Below, piece by piece: positions 32,356-44,480 of a DNA stretch of 64,000 nucleotides. The notes beneath the pieces were generated by a model. It saw nothing but the letters and a program-made list of their open reading frames with translations. It was not told the DNA's origin and ran no database searches. This DNA comes from Nematopogon swammerdamellus (taxonomy: Eukaryota > Arthropoda > Insecta > Lepidoptera > Adelidae), in NCBI GenBank assembly GCA_946902875.1, contig OX336340.1, positions 10,741,566 to 10,805,565 on the forward strand, written 5' to 3'. Both the position numbers and the translations under genes were made by a program. Within the stretch, counting starts at the first letter, position 1; every line of letters starts with the position of its first letter.

Positions 32356-32753
32356 CACCGTGTCCCAAAACTCAACGTCAAGCGGGAACCAGGGAGTAGG
32401 CCAGTTTATGACAACCCAGGGAAAAATAAGAAAAAAAAATCGGAGCCATTAATTTTTTTAGAAAAAAATTGAACTGAATAATTGTTTTGGTAAAACTACA
32501 GGCATTCTGGTTTTGTTTGGGATACTGATCAATAGCAGAGTTATTTAGGCTACCAATAATTTTTTTTTAACAATTATATTTGCAAATTTGTAGTCGTAGT
32601 ACCTAAAAATGTCAATTATTTTCAACGTTCCTCAAAAAATGCTCATATCATAAAAACAAATGACTCCGATTTTTTTTTCTTATTTTTCCCTGGGTACTCA
32701 TAAACTGGCCTACTCCTTGGTTCCCGCTTAACGTTGAGTTTTGGGACACCCTG
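32356..32753. mobile_element. Palindromic MITE with CAGGGTGTCCCAAAA ends
   Basis: The right end in complement reads CAGGGTGTCCCAAAACTCAA and the left end CACCGTGTCCCAAAACTCAA. Both continue CG(T)..AAGCGGGAACCA and a block ending AGGCCAGTTTAT. TATA flanks both sides (32352-32355 and 32754-32757). This end type is frequent in insects. No coding capacity. Confidence 0.85.
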
Positions 32754-32915
32754 TATATATAAAAAAAGCAAAGAATGATTTATCAGATTGATTTTAGGAT
32801 GAATTTATCAAGGTAGGAAGGTATTTTATGAATGTAGGAAGAGAGATGTAAGTTTAAATTGATCGCACATATGGTGTCCTCCTGAGACCAGAAACGCACA
32901 GCCGCGGCTCAGTCG

Positions 32916-33464
32916 GTACCCTTATCACGAGATTTAACCTACACCGCGTACTACGCTACGCCGTTTTCTCCGCATCATTTTGTATGGAGAAACGGAGCAA
33001 CGCTTCTAGTGATAGATTTGCGAACTTATATAATCTCGTGATAAGGGGACAGTATACCCTAATCACGAGATTTAACCTGCACCGCGTACTACGCTACGCC
33101 GCCGTGTTCTCCGCATCATTTTGTATGGAGAAATGGAGCAGCGCCTCTAGTGATAGATTTGCGAACTTTGTTTCTTCATACAAAATGATTTTTTTTTTTT
33201 TTTTTTTATTTATTTAGGATTCAAACAGTCAACATAAATACATGAAAACAAAACAAATAATAAGAAAATAAAAACAGACCAGCGAAGATTCCGTTAACAA
33301 TAGACAATAGAAAAGAGAGAGAACAAAATGTAGTGTTGATCTTAGCTAATACTTAAATGTGATTTTTGAAGAGAGAAAAAAAAAAATACAAACAATGATG
33401 CGGAGAACACGGGGCGTAGCGCGTAGTACCTACGCGGTGTAGGTAAATCTCGTGATAAGGGTAC
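32916..33464. mobile_element. GTACCCTTATCACGAG inverted-end element, compound
   Basis: GTACCCTTATCACGAGATTT at 32916 is matched in complement at 33445-33464. Inside, a second pair (CCCTTATCACGAGAT at 32918 and its complement ending near 33047) defines one complete unit of about 130 bp, followed by a second unit that starts at 33056 (CCCTAATCACGAGATTTAAC) and is split by a retroposon. Confidence 0.7.
33190..33386 (-). mobile_element. Retroposon insertion with poly-T start
   Basis: A 17-base T-run begins a segment of about 200 bp that ends in AAAAAAAAAAA. TACAAAATGAT on the left and TACAAACAATGAT on the right look like the target duplication. The T-run on the plus strand means the retroposon is on the minus strand. 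Confidence 0.55.
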
Positions 33465-34861
33465 TGTTTTCCTTCCTCCTCAGACTCAGAGGAAATAAAC
33501 GTAAAAGTGCGCCTTAGCACCTCATGTAAATATTATATTGAGCTTATTTCTGTAATAAGCCTACGACGGATTCGAACGACGCGAAGGGTCGCACCCCCTC
33601 TGCCGCCGTCGCGGCCGGCCGTCACAAGCCAGTTAGTCCGGCCACTTATAATCGTCCAGGAGGAGCATCTTCCTCGGAAACTACTCTGTAGAGCGCTGCT
33701 ACCGTAAGTCGACCGCGCGCGGAAATAAAACCCGGACTAAATCCTTCTAAACCCGGAATGTCGTTCAAGGAAATAAGATTTATTCTGGTCGGGAAACATT
33801 TGTTTCGCGGCCCGCCTCGGCTGTTGCCTCAAATGCGCACTCGTCACTCGAACCACAGAATAGAAAAGAGTACCAGAAGCGACACTCCACAAGGCCACAT
33901 AAAGGAATAGCTACTCTTGCTGAGACGCAATAAAGTGCAAATCAGCTCGCAAAGCGCTGCATGCCTAACTCGAATAATAACCTACATCACGCTTCTCTTT
34001 CTATCGCATAACTCTATTTCTTTTGGCGTGATTCGGATCGTGTTGGGGTTGTCGTCTTGTGTGACGAATAAATTACTGTTAATAATTACTTAGCAGTTTT
34101 TTTTTTGACAAAACTCTGTGGCTTCTCGGAAGTATAATGATGATGACATGCTAATTTTATTGATTCATTTATTTAATTAGTTTCTTATTTTAATTGTTGT
34201 ATATTAGATAAGCGCAAAATGCCTATGAATCAGGAACTGCCTCTGCGAGACAGATTCTTCTATTGCAGAGCCTCTCTTTGTAAATGCGTACATGAAATAA
34301 TGAAATAAATAAATTATTTGATTTGACATATTATTATTATCATTTCTTTATTTTCACATTTTTACTAAGCATTTATATTAATTTTACATATTTTATATTA
34401 TACAAAAACTTATAAAAATACACAAAATTATCATATTATTATTATCATCATTCGTTCATTACCGAGATAGTATTATTAGTATTAGTAGTCATTATTAATT
34501 CTTTATTAACACATTTACAATATTTACATTTATTTCACATATACAAAGTATAAAAATACAAATATATACCTAAAATTAATCATTAAATTAAATTAGTCAT
34601 TATTATAGTCCTTAGAGTATTACGATGCTCCAATTGCTCCATTATTATTATATCGAAGAATAGGCACAGAATACTTCATAGGTACTGAATAAAATAGTTC
34701 GTTCCATCCAGGCGATCGACTGTATGCGTGCGCTCGCAAGCGCGGGGCTGCCCGGACTGTTTTGTATTCTCCGAATATCGCGCGCTGTAGGTGATTATCG
34801 CGGTAGGTATGAAAGAGTGTCTGAGGCCTGCTCGAACACACTCGTCGGTCGAACCGTATAA
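33465..34861. other. GC-rich then AT-rich DNA; no gene
   Basis: 33540-33740 is GC-rich. 34325-34610 is AT-rich and shares TTTATATTAATTTTACATA and AAAATACACAAAATTA with repeat D (56361 and 63191), so it is likely a diverged copy of that retroelement tail. No gene is supported. Confidence 0.45.
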
Positions 34862-35738
34862 TCTATCTATATCATAAAATCGAAAAACCAGAACGAGATA
34901 AAAAACGAGACAGAGCGGGATGGCGCTCTATGAAACTTTTTTGTTACGTTTCTCCCAAACGGCGCCCAATGTATGGGGAATTTGTATGTAATTTGATTCC
35001 TTGACCTCGGGAATTGCGACAAACTTGAGAAAATATGATATTGGGGTGTAATTTTTGTATAATAAGCAAAATAAAATCGAAAGTTCGAATTTCGAGCCAA
35101 AAGAGTGTTGCCGTTTATTATATGAAAAAATCGTGAATTTATTTAGTTGGTTTCTAGATTTAAGGCCGATTTAAGTACAGTAGCGAGTTAAGTTAATGTT
35201 GACTAAGACAAAAATATTAAAAATAAATTTGGAGCTGACGATAAATAAAACAGTAACAATATCGGTAGGGCTAGAAACAATTATGTCTGTCTGCCTACTG
35301 TTTTTCAAGGCTCATTTTGATTGGTTGTTCTGGAACTATGTACATACTGCCGCGGTCGAGAGACACAGACTAAAAATAAATTTGGAGCTGACGATAAAAC
35401 AGTAACAATATCGATAGGGCTAGAACTTTCTCTATCTCTACTTCTTATAAAAGGGAACGTCTGTTATAGGTATGTTTGAAGTAAACTCCGGAACCACTGA
35501 AAAGATTTTGATGCGGTTTGCACCAATGAAAAAAGTAATTCTTGAGGCTCACTATAGGCTATAATATGATATACCATCACGCTAAATAGCCTTAGGGCTG
35601 AGCAGTATCAAAGTATGTATGGACGGAAGAGAGAGAAAATATAAGAGAAGTGATAGTTTATTATAATATTTGCGTTTAAATCGGATTTGCTATATTAAAC
35701 CAAGTCTACCGCGAGCGAAGCCGCGGGCAAAAGCTAGT
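34862..35738 (+). mobile_element. Helitron (non-autonomous), A|T insertion site
   Basis: Starts TCTATCTATATCATAAAA just after an A and ends CTAG just before a T, the Helitron rule of TC...CTRR inserted between A and T. A hairpin, CCGCG AGCGAAGC CGCGG (about 35710-35727), lies close to the CTAG end. The last bases GCCGCGGGCAAAAGCTAG are the signature of the common lepidopteran Helitron. An internal direct repeat (AAATTTGGAGCTGACGATAA, at about 35220 and 35373) is visible. No Rep/helicase ORF. The 5' end is less certain than the 3' end. Confidence 0.75.
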
Positions 35739-35902
35739 GATAAGATATCAATCAATACTATCAATCAAAAATCATCAATCATCATCATCAATCAATACTA
35801 ATAATAAATCTGTAAGGGATGGTCATGGAGTGAGTTACTTTATTTTACGAGATATTGCGTTTGTAGACTCTATGTATGATACTAAAACTGTAGGTCCCTT
35901 CC

Positions 35903-36120
35903 CTTGCCCCTTACTAGGTGGTAGGCTCAAATTGTAGCCGACTGGGTTGGTACCACCGTACTGGATGTAAGATGGCCGCATAGCAGCCTCGGTTGTGTTC
36001 TCCTCTAGTCCAGTATAGCCAGCAATCCAGGGAAGTCTCCGGTATGGCACCTACCTTCTCGGAGGCGATATTGGCTGGTCGGAGCATGCGCTTCGGCCCC
36101 TCCAACTCAGCCACCCATAC
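35903..36120 (+). mobile_element. Family-A-like middle block
   Basis: CTTACTAGGTGGTAGGCTCA and GACTGGGTTGGTACCACCGT match the sense strand of the middle of family A at 31640-31690. The rest (to CACCCATACCGG) is not shared with the other copies. Confidence 0.4.
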
Positions 36121-36149
36121 CGGATTACATAAAAAAAAAACTAAGTTGA

Positions 36150-36426
36150 CGATTTTTAGAAATATTTTCTGTGTGTATGTATGTATGTTCCCCCATAACT
36201 CTTAAACCGATCATCCGAATTTGGTGAAACTTAGTACAAGCACATATAACTATACGGGACACAGGATAGGCTAAATAAAATGTTGTTCCGGTTACGGTAA
36301 GATGTGGCTCCATACAAACCGAATTGTTCCGCGCGCCGAAATAAATGTACGGTAGCGGGCTTACTTACTTTCTTCTTTTTAAATACATACGAATTTCACG
36401 CTAGGGAAGCCGCGGGCAAAAGCTAG
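36150..36426 (+). mobile_element. Helitron 3' part
   Basis: TGTATGTATGTATGTTCC and AAACCGATCATCCGAATTTG lead to GCCGCGGGCAAAAGCTAG (ending 36426) followed by T. The 5' border is not clear. Confidence 0.65.
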
Positions 36427-38284
36427 TATTTTATATTATCTTCATCGTCTGTGACGCGCTTTAAGAAGCCGTTTCGACTATCACATTTGGTGACTTTCAA
36501 TATTAACATCGAAATATATAAAATGTTTCAAAACTTTCGTAAGAGACTTAAAAACTTCTGCTGTTTTCGGGAGTTAAGTCGTCGACGTCGCGCTTCTAAA
36601 AACATACTACCTGCTAACAATATAGCCCTCCTCGACTTTTGGTTCCTAAAACTTCCGAAATTTTAGCATAATATAAATTAGAGAGACGCCGCCGCCAGTC
36701 GCTAATTAATTAATTATGATAACACTAATTACTCAAAATTGGCAGTCGACATTTTCAGCTAGGACGCCTTACTTACGGCATTTTCATTAGGAGCAAATAA
36801 AATACATTTTAGTAAAAGCTCGTTCTCAATTCGTGCCGCGGGGGAGGCGGCGACGCGTCTCTCGCTGGAAGACATTCGCAGACAGATGGACAGCGATTCG
36901 TCCCAACTAGGGAGCAATTTCTGTTTCAATAAAACCACTCACGAACTGACCGAAACGCAGGAAAAAAGAGAAAAATGTCAGACATGTAGGCTATCTCGGG
37001 GCCCAGACAAAATGCCCCCGAATGATAAATGAGACGCGGCGATGTTCGCTATCTGCGACTGCCGCCGCCGCCGCGCGCCGTTCTTCGCCGTCCGCCGCGC
37101 TGTGGCCGCATTGGGCCCGTTCCACACCGCATAGCTCCGCCGCGCCGCGGAGGGCCGCCCATGCCGTGATGGATTGTACTTCTACCCTCCACCTTGCCTC
37201 CATCGCATAACCACCATTACGTCACAATTATGTTTCCTACACTAATACTTTCAGCTGCTCCTGCGCGATATGTCATGGAATGATCGATCATGTTGAACAA
37301 ATGACTACCATCGGTTTGAGCAGATTAGGGTTAGCCGATACTAACGTATCCGCAGGCCTCCGTCACTCGCTCAAGGTCGCGCATAAATGCGTACTGTCCA
37401 CGGTGCAGTGCAACTCGCAAGTAAACAGTGGGCTGCCGCTAGCCAGAGCGAGCGCTCGCATGCACCGCGCAACGTAACTATAACGTTTCATTTCGATTTA
37501 TACACAAACAATTGAGCTGAAATTTTGCACATACATACTTTTGGTGCTGGTGATAATACTTTGTAAAATACTCAAAATTGTAAAAAAAAAAACAAAAAAG
37601 TAAAGCAAAGCCCAAAATAAAATAATAGACAATAAACTTTTTAACAACAATCTTTTATTTAAGCTATGTACTAAAACTAATAAAATAAATTTAGGTTGTT
37701 GATTTGTTTTCAAAAAGTTTGTGTACCAATTAATTTAATTGGACATTGATAAGAAAGTACCTACTTGCCGAAGTATGTATTTTCTTTTCAAATCACGTGA
37801 CAAGGTTTTTGAAAGCAAATCAAAAAACTAAAACTCATTTTATTCGTTTTAGTAAATGGTTTAAATAAAAGCTTGTTTCTAAAAAAGTTTTCTTATTATT
37901 TTTATGTTATTAACTTATAATTCTCGTACAACCCTAGCGTATTCGTTCGATGACCCGCCTACGTGAAGGTAGCGCGTGGTACGTTTTCTCCTTGCAGCGA
38001 GCGCCTGCTATTATTATTATTTGGATTTGGTAGGCTATTATAGCGGAGGTATTTTCGCTTTTGTATGGGACTGAAGTATCTGTTACGGGGTAACTATTAC
38101 CTCATCTGTGGTAGGTACCCGTTTCACTTGCACCACCGCACCGCTTGGATTTGATGTGGTTGGATCCTGCTGAGTCCTGCTGCCTGCCTAAACGTGGCGA
38201 GTGGGAGATTGTGTATTAACAAATAAAATATGTACGTTCGTCTCACAAATAATATTATACGATAGCTATAACATACGCATTTTA
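36427..38284. other. Unique DNA, GC-rich island, AT-rich tail
   Basis: 36660-36800 has TAATTAATTAATTATG homeodomain-like cores. 36830-37210 is GC-rich with CGCCGCCGCCGCGCGCC. 37500-37900 is AT-rich. No gene is supported. Confidence 0.4.
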
Positions 38285-38525
38285 TTTTTATTTTTATGGA
38301 ACCTGACACGGTTGGCTACATCACCTACAATACAACATCCGTGATGTCAGCCCATAACACCGGATGAACTAGGTGCCATGTCAGTGCTTCCCTTCATTTC
38401 ATGTCGCCTACACTGAACTGGACGGACAACACGAACTATTTACATAGCCGTTTCGACCGACGTTTCATTCAGTGCGGTGGTACCAACCAACCCGGCCGGG
38501 ATAAACCCTACCACCTAAAAGGTAC
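38285..38525 (-). mobile_element. Retroposon tail, family A
   Basis: T-rich start, then GGAACCTGACACGGTTGGCT, TGATGTCAGCCCATAACACC, CGTTTCGACCGACGTTTCAT and GGTGGTACCAACCAACC. It matches 31452-31690 and ends before the distal part of that copy. Confidence 0.7.
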
Positions 38526-40300
38526 GAAGGGAAGGTAACGTGGAATCCGAACCACGGTCAGCCTCCAGCGGTCGAGCGGCGAATCAGCGAACCGTGGTGG
38601 ATTGGGTGCGCTGGTTACGAAAGAAGCGGCAGGTCGTCACTGGATCCGGCCACACCGCGAGGAGGGCGAGGCGGTGTTGACTGGGACGCGCGACGTCACT
38701 TGTCCCTCCTCTGACACAGCGGGGTGGTGAGGCGCTGAGGCGGTGTCGCCGGTAATCCACTGCCGAGGCTGTCGGCTAACCGGTTTTACAAAATTTCATT
38801 TTTTTTCAAATTTTCAGAAAAATAATTTACCCCCTGTCAATCTTACAGCTTTTCTTCTTTTTTTTCTGACAACTTTTCTTCTTTTTTACATAAATAAAAA
38901 CATATTATTTTTATATAAATAGTACTAATCTAAAAGAGCAATGGCGAGCTCCCATACATGAAAATAGTTGAAATTTTTTGACATTGTCTAGAAATAAAAA
39001 AAATATGATTAGGTTCTGTTAAAGTCTCTTAAAATTGGTGTATATTTTTTTTTGCCGAACGAAGTCACAAAAAAAAAATATTAAGGTTTTCATTTTTAGG
39101 TTATGTTTGACTGGGTCTCTTATTCTGTCCAGTCTATTCTCAACACCCTGATATGTAATAAGTAAGTAAAGTATTAGTAATAAGTAATTAGGTGAATTAT
39201 TTATTTTTGCCTCGTTCTCTCGTGGTGATATTAATTGCTTGCTTCTGGTGGTAAGACATCTGCGTCTACATCTGTGATACTCTAAGGTGCACTGGATCTA
39301 CATCTGTGATACTCTAAGGTGCAACAGTATATTTATATAAATAATCTTTGTTTGAGTATAGGTCATTCATTTAGAAGTCAATAAAGCTTCTTATTATAAG
39401 AATATATTTTATGTGGCTTTTATAAATCTAAGCAATTATTGCTAAAAACTAAGAAAATTATTCCAAGCAGATTTACTAATATCGTGTTTATAGACGCTAA
39501 CAAACAAAGTCAAATATTATTTCGCCATTGCTCTTTGCTATTTAAGAGCTCGTCAACCATTTGCCACTAGACCTAATAGAAAAATATTGTTATTATTAAC
39601 TTTAGTTTTGCGGCCCCTATTAATTAGCGTCGAAGACGCCTGACTTCAATTACTCCTTAAATTTTGTTGCCTCCTGGATGTCTATAGACATTCCGAGTTT
39701 CACGAAGATGGCTCAATCAAGGTGTTTAGGAGCTACATGCTGTGACACAGAACGGAGAGACATCTGACCGATTTGAGGGCCCCTTGCTAGCGTTGCTGGC
39801 TACGGAACCATAAAAAGTAAATACTAGGCTAATATGATACCTGAATCAGAAGCACCAACTACATGAATAACATTATACGCATCAGGTCATTGCAAACATA
39901 CTAATTATTGTATGTATTTGAAAACATAAATATAAGCGAACAAAGCCGCGCCTATTAACATCAATATGATTATTATGTTAACAAACAAAGAATAACCAGA
40001 CGTTGCTGAGCGTTGTTGTGTTGATAAGCTTCACCGTGTTTACTGGCTGTGTAGTAAGTAGGTTAGGTATCTCTTGCTATTAAAATAATGCATCATGGAA
40101 CTGTGAAATTATTCGAAAAGCAACTCAGTGCTAGAATTTTCGATCCGAATGGGGAAATACAATAGAAGAGCACACCAGTAAAGTATCCGGTGGTGCCTGC
40201 GCTTGGATGGAATAAATCAGTACCAGGCGAAGCTGTGCCAAGGTTAGGGGACATGCACATTCCGAGCGGGAGCCAGTTCGGTCAACTGCAGCGTTCTATA
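38526..40300. other. No gene; GC-rich start, AT-rich body
   Basis: 38526-38790 is GC-rich. A 35-bp tandem duplication (CTACATCTGTGATACTCTAA, twice) lies at 39265-39325. A block near 39650-39830 (GTTTCACGAAGATGG, GGCTACGGAACCATAAAAAG) resembles repeat B in reverse. Nothing codes. Confidence 0.4.
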
Positions 40301-40450
40301 GCGTGGTTTTCTCAACTGTTCATTTCGAAAGAATGCGGCGCGCACCCTCCGCTCTCCGCCGCCACCGCAATTGCCCATCAGTACGGTGGAGGCGGAGAGC
40401 GGAGGGTGCGCGCCGCATTCTTTCGAAGTGAACGGTTGAGAAAACCGGGC
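40301..40450. mobile_element. 150-bp palindromic element
   Basis: GGTTTTCTCAACTGTTCATT and, from the other end, GGTTTTCTCAACCGTTCACT start arms of about 65 bp that continue TTCGAAAGAATGCGGCGCGC and CACCCTCCGCTCTCCGCC. The loop is about 15 bp (GCAATTGCCCATCAGTA). TA or CTATA flanks both sides. Because it is a palindrome, both strands encode nearly the same peptide. Confidence 0.8.
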
Positions 40451-40810
40451 TATATTAGTAGACACAACATTTGTTATTCTAGGTGACAGGACTGTCTTTA
40501 CTCACTGCTCGTGGGCGGCGTCCTACGAGCAGCGCGAGCAGCCTGGGTTTCTTCCCACCTTTGCTATAAACTCTAAATATATTCCAGAAGAAAGTACTTC
40601 CTATAATTATTCAGATTCAGATAGATATTTATTAAGTCAAGATAATAAAATACAAAAACATAGAACATAAGGTTCAGTCAAGTTATTAATAAAATTTGAG
40701 TTATTATTTCTCCACAGTTTTTTTAAGTTTTTAAGTAAATATAGCTGGTTTCTAATGTACTTTCTCATGTATGGCTATCGTAGCCGATATAGCTGGAATA
40801 ATGGTGGAAT

Positions 40811-40885
40811 CAAAGAGTTTGTATTACGTCGCTGCGCTCCGACGTAGGAGGAGTAGGAGCGCAGGGACGTAATACAAACTCTTTG
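40811..40885. mobile_element. 75-bp palindromic mini-element, copy 1
   Basis: CAAAGAGTTTGTATTACGTC starts the left arm and its complement ends the right. The arms of about 30 bp run to CTGCGCTCC; the loop carries GACGTAGGAGGAGTA. GGTGGAAT at 40803-40810 and 40886-40893 is a perfect 8-bp target duplication. Copy 2 is at 49150-49216. Confidence 0.93.
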
Positions 40886-41204
40886 GGTGGAATCTGACAG
40901 TTTCCGAGAGTTAATTTTCGATCGATTGCGAGTAGTAGACGTGCCGTTCGTCCGTACGAGGCTGCTGGCGGGATGGGGATTAAATTCTTTTTGTCTCTCA
41001 TACATCGGAATCCGCGGGGCACGAATGATTCAAGGTTGTTTAGTGATGGGACAATGTATCCACAAATATCGAAAATCGATCGTTATTTTAGAATAATATG
41101 GAATAATGTCGATTATTAAAACTAAGAGTATTTCTATAGAAAATAAAATATATTATACAAATGTTGTATTTACTTTGTAGGTACAATACAAATCTGTTCA
41201 AACC

Positions 41205-41830
41205 ACAATATTAGTTTTATTAGTATGGAATAGAAAGACTTTGATTTTTTTTACCAACTTACACGTGTTACATCATAATGATATTGAAGACTTTTTTGTT
41301 ACTGTTATGAAACTGAATCGATTAGGCTATAAAAATCAACCACCTATTTTTTTATTTAAAGACATAAAAAAATATTTTACATAATAAAAAAAGGCCAAGG
41401 TCCAAAAAAATAGGTCTTACAAAATTAGTTCATAGTACGCTAAGGGGGGGTTCTGTATCGGAAATAGATCACTTTTGAAGAACAAAGAATTTTTTTTTAC
41501 AAAAATTTTTTTTTTTTAATTTTAAATGCAAAACAAAAATTTTTCTTAATCGTTTCGGTTTCATGCCAGGAACAAAAAAGTCTTCCAACACGTATATCTC
41601 TTTCTTTCAGAAATTGTGAATTTCAGTTTTATCAGTATGGAATAGAAAGAATTGAATTTTTTTTACCAACTTACACGTGTTACATCATAATGGTCATGAA
41701 GACTTTTTTGTTACTGTTATGAAACTGAATCGATTAGGTTATAAAAATCAAACACATATTTTTTTTATTTAAATACCTACATAAAACAATTTTTTACTTA
41801 AAAAAAAGCCCAAGGTCCAAAAAAATTTAT
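41205..41830. repeat. Direct duplication of about 200 bp
   Basis: 41205-41410 and 41625-41830 share CCAACTTACACGTGTTACAT, GACTTTTTTGTTACTGTTAT, AACTGAATCGATTAGG and CCAAGGTCCAAAAAAAT with small differences. Confidence 0.75.
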
Positions 41831-41898
41831 ATAGGTTTTACTCCCTATATGATACAGGAACCCCCCTTAGCGTACTATGAACAAATTTTGAAAGACCT
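41411..41898. mobile_element. Inverted-end unit with GTACGCTAAGGGGG arms
   Basis: TAGGTCTTACAAAATTAGTT then CATAGTACGCTAAGGGGG on the left is complementary to 41854-41898 on the right over about 45 bp. It overlaps the second copy of the direct duplication, so the true order of events is unclear. Confidence 0.6.
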
Positions 41899-42119
41899 TA
41901 TATAAATATGTATTATATTTACTTAATCGTTAACATAAAGTATACATGTTTATATAAGTACTGTAGGTATATAAGTATTCAGGTCTGAAATATGACATGA
42001 ATAAAATACAATAAACAAATAAATATGAGTATCGATAACAGTGTCGATTGTTTATTGATCGCCGTAGTCAATCCCTAACAAGGTCGTATTCGTGCCCCGC
42101 GGATTCCGATGTATGAGAG

Positions 42120-42730
42120 GGTCGGAGCGACTACCCGACATGGGGCGGCGGGGTCGTGCGGGCGGGCGGACGGTTGACGTGTCAAGTCGATGTCACGTCG
42201 AGGGCCCGACCCAAATTAAACGTGTCGTCGACGGAATCTAATACGATGTGACGTCGCGTCGTCGTCGGCGGCGCCGCCGCCGGCGTCCTCGGCGACGAAA
42301 AGACTCCAATTTAAAATTCGGAAATCTTTTACACATTTCAAACATGTAGGTAGACCAAACAGCGATAGCATTATTGCCGTACCGGGTGGAACGAACATAT
42401 TATTAAATAAAAAAATATATTTAAAGGAAACACCGTAAAGTGAGCTTTTTACATTTGCTGGCAATACCTGTTCATTGTTTATACTAGTCATCTTGGATAA
42501 CTTAATGATAGTTGGGAGAATAGAATAGAATAGAATATTGCTTATGTCGTCTTTCCTAGAAACAAAAACAAAAATCAAACACAGAAACACACAGAACTAG
42601 GAAAAGGAAGCCAGCTCAGCATACGTACTGCAGGCCCCTCACGATGAGAGAGTAACAGTGGACTGCCGCAGCTTCCATCCAACACGCGTATTATGCATAT
42701 AACACATCTCACTATCTCACTTCTCATCTC
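42120..42730. other. GC-rich then AT-rich DNA
   Basis: 42120-42300 is CpG-rich, including GCGTCGTCGTCGGCGGCG. No gene is supported. Confidence 0.4.
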
Positions 42731-43280
42731 ACTTCTCACTAATATCATAAATGCGAAAGTATATTTGTTTGTTTGTTCCTCTTTCACGCCTGAACGGCTG
42801 GACGGATTTTATGAAACTTTGTATAGTGGTAGTATCTATCCCGGAGTAACATAATTAAAAAAAAAGTTATCAAGTTCGAGTCGAGCTCGCGTAAAGAGGA
42901 TTCCGTACCATCCCGTTTTCTGTGAGAACTAGAAGGCTTAGGATTTTCGTTTAGGTTTTCCTGTAAATTAAGTGTATATGCCATGGTAACATAATTTAAA
43001 AAAAAATGGTTAAGTTCGAGTCGACCTCGAATAAAGAGGGTTCGTACCATTCCGCTTTCTGTGAGAACTAGAAGGCTTAGGATTTTCGTTTAGGTTTTCC
43101 TGTAAATTAAGTGTATATCCCATGGTAACATAATTTAAAAAAAAAGTGGTCGAGTTCGAGTCGAGCCGAGCTCGCGTAAAGAGGGTTCCGTACCATCCCG
43201 TTTTCTGTAAGAACTAGAAGGCTTAGGATTTTCGTTTAGGTTTTCCTGTAAATTAAGTGTACATATCCCATGGTAACTTA
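42731..43280 (+). mobile_element. Moth repeat with 140-bp minisatellite, copy 1
   Basis: The head CTCACTAATATCATAAATGC and GAAACTTTGTATAGTGGTAG resembles the 5' part of lepidopteran Helitrons. It is followed by three units of about 140 bp starting at 42848, 42988 and 43127, each with AGTTCGAGTCGA, CGTAAAGAG and GGATTTTCGTTTAGGTTTTC. Confidence 0.75.
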
Positions 43281-43285
43281 ACTTC

Positions 43286-44480
43286 AATCTCGCGGGCCAT
43301 CTGCGAAAATGCTCCTTAATTTAGACGCGCCTACTGTTATTTAATTATTTGAGATTATATTGGTGACTGGAATGGCATTTATGTCGTATTAAGCGTTGTG
43401 AATATGCATAGCGACAAGTTTTGCGGGTACCACAAAATTAAATGTGTCGCGCGGGGACGAAGCGAGCGTGTGAGTTTACCGCGACGACAGCAGAACGTCG
43501 CGGGCGGGGCGTGCCGCGCGCGTGACATGCTCTATACGAGATGGCTCCGAGCGCAGACAGAACACGCACCCGACAGACATACGTCGAAAGCGTCAGTCGT
43601 CAAGAGTAGAACAAACCCCAGTCGATTTTACATACATAAAGGTATTATTAAATCGAGTGATGGATGAGAAACCTATTAACCTAAGATGCAACATTCAAGA
43701 AGTAGGTTTGTACCTACACCAGATAAAAGTACGTAAGTCGGCTACGCGATCGATTGTATCACCAACTAAACAGTTTAGTTCAGTTGGGTCTGACGGCCGA
43801 TTTCTCTCCAACCCAACTATTCAGTCGTTGAGGTTGAGGTGTGCACAAGGACGAATAATCAGTCGTTCGCTCTGCAAGCACCATGTCTACCTACTACAAT
43901 CAAATAAATTGAATAAATCAAATCAATAAAGCGTGGTATCTGTTTTGAACGTTGTATCTTGCTTCTAACAGGTGCACTCACTGAATTGAATGAAGAAACG
44001 TTCCAGCGGAATTAGCTCTCTGCAGAAATAGAAATGCAAGAAAGGTTTATATGCGGTAATAAAAAGAATCCTCTAGCTAGAGCTACCTACGATACTAGCG
44101 AACGAGCGACCGCCTCCACAAGGAAAGGAAGAACGCTTTTTTCTTGCACCATCCGATGAGTTAATTACGCCGCGCTCCGTGTGATTTAATTGAAGAGAGC
44201 ACGGGCGACGAAATCCTCTTAGATAACACAAGCGATGTGTAATTATTAATTATGTTTCCAATGTAAATGTTGGGGTTCCCTTATCTCTCCATAGGTACTC
44301 AAAGAAATTTTCCTTTACATTACCGGTCGGTGTCGATGTCTTATTTTTCCGAATTATTCCAACAATATTAAATACATACTCGTACAGTACCAGGCAGTAA
44401 TTAATGAACATCGAGCTTTAGAAACACGGAGAGAAAAAACGGGCGTTTAGTAGTCGTTTTTTATATTTTTATACGTCTAC
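43286..44480. other. Unique DNA with possible regulatory block
   Basis: 43440-43570 is GC-rich. 44100-44270 has GATGAGTTAATTACGCC, GATTTAATTGAAGAG and TAATTATTAATTATG cores. No coding sequence is supported. Confidence 0.4.

Larger units (their letters stand above)
40995..42119. mobile_element. 1.1-kb region bounded by a perfect 32-bp inverted repeat
   Basis: CTCTCATACATCGGAATCCG continues GCGGGGCACGAAT on the left (40995-41026) and is found complementary at 42088-42119. Looser similarity extends some 20 bp inward. The inside is AT-rich and holds a direct repeat and a smaller inverted-end unit. No target duplication was found. Confidence 0.6.
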
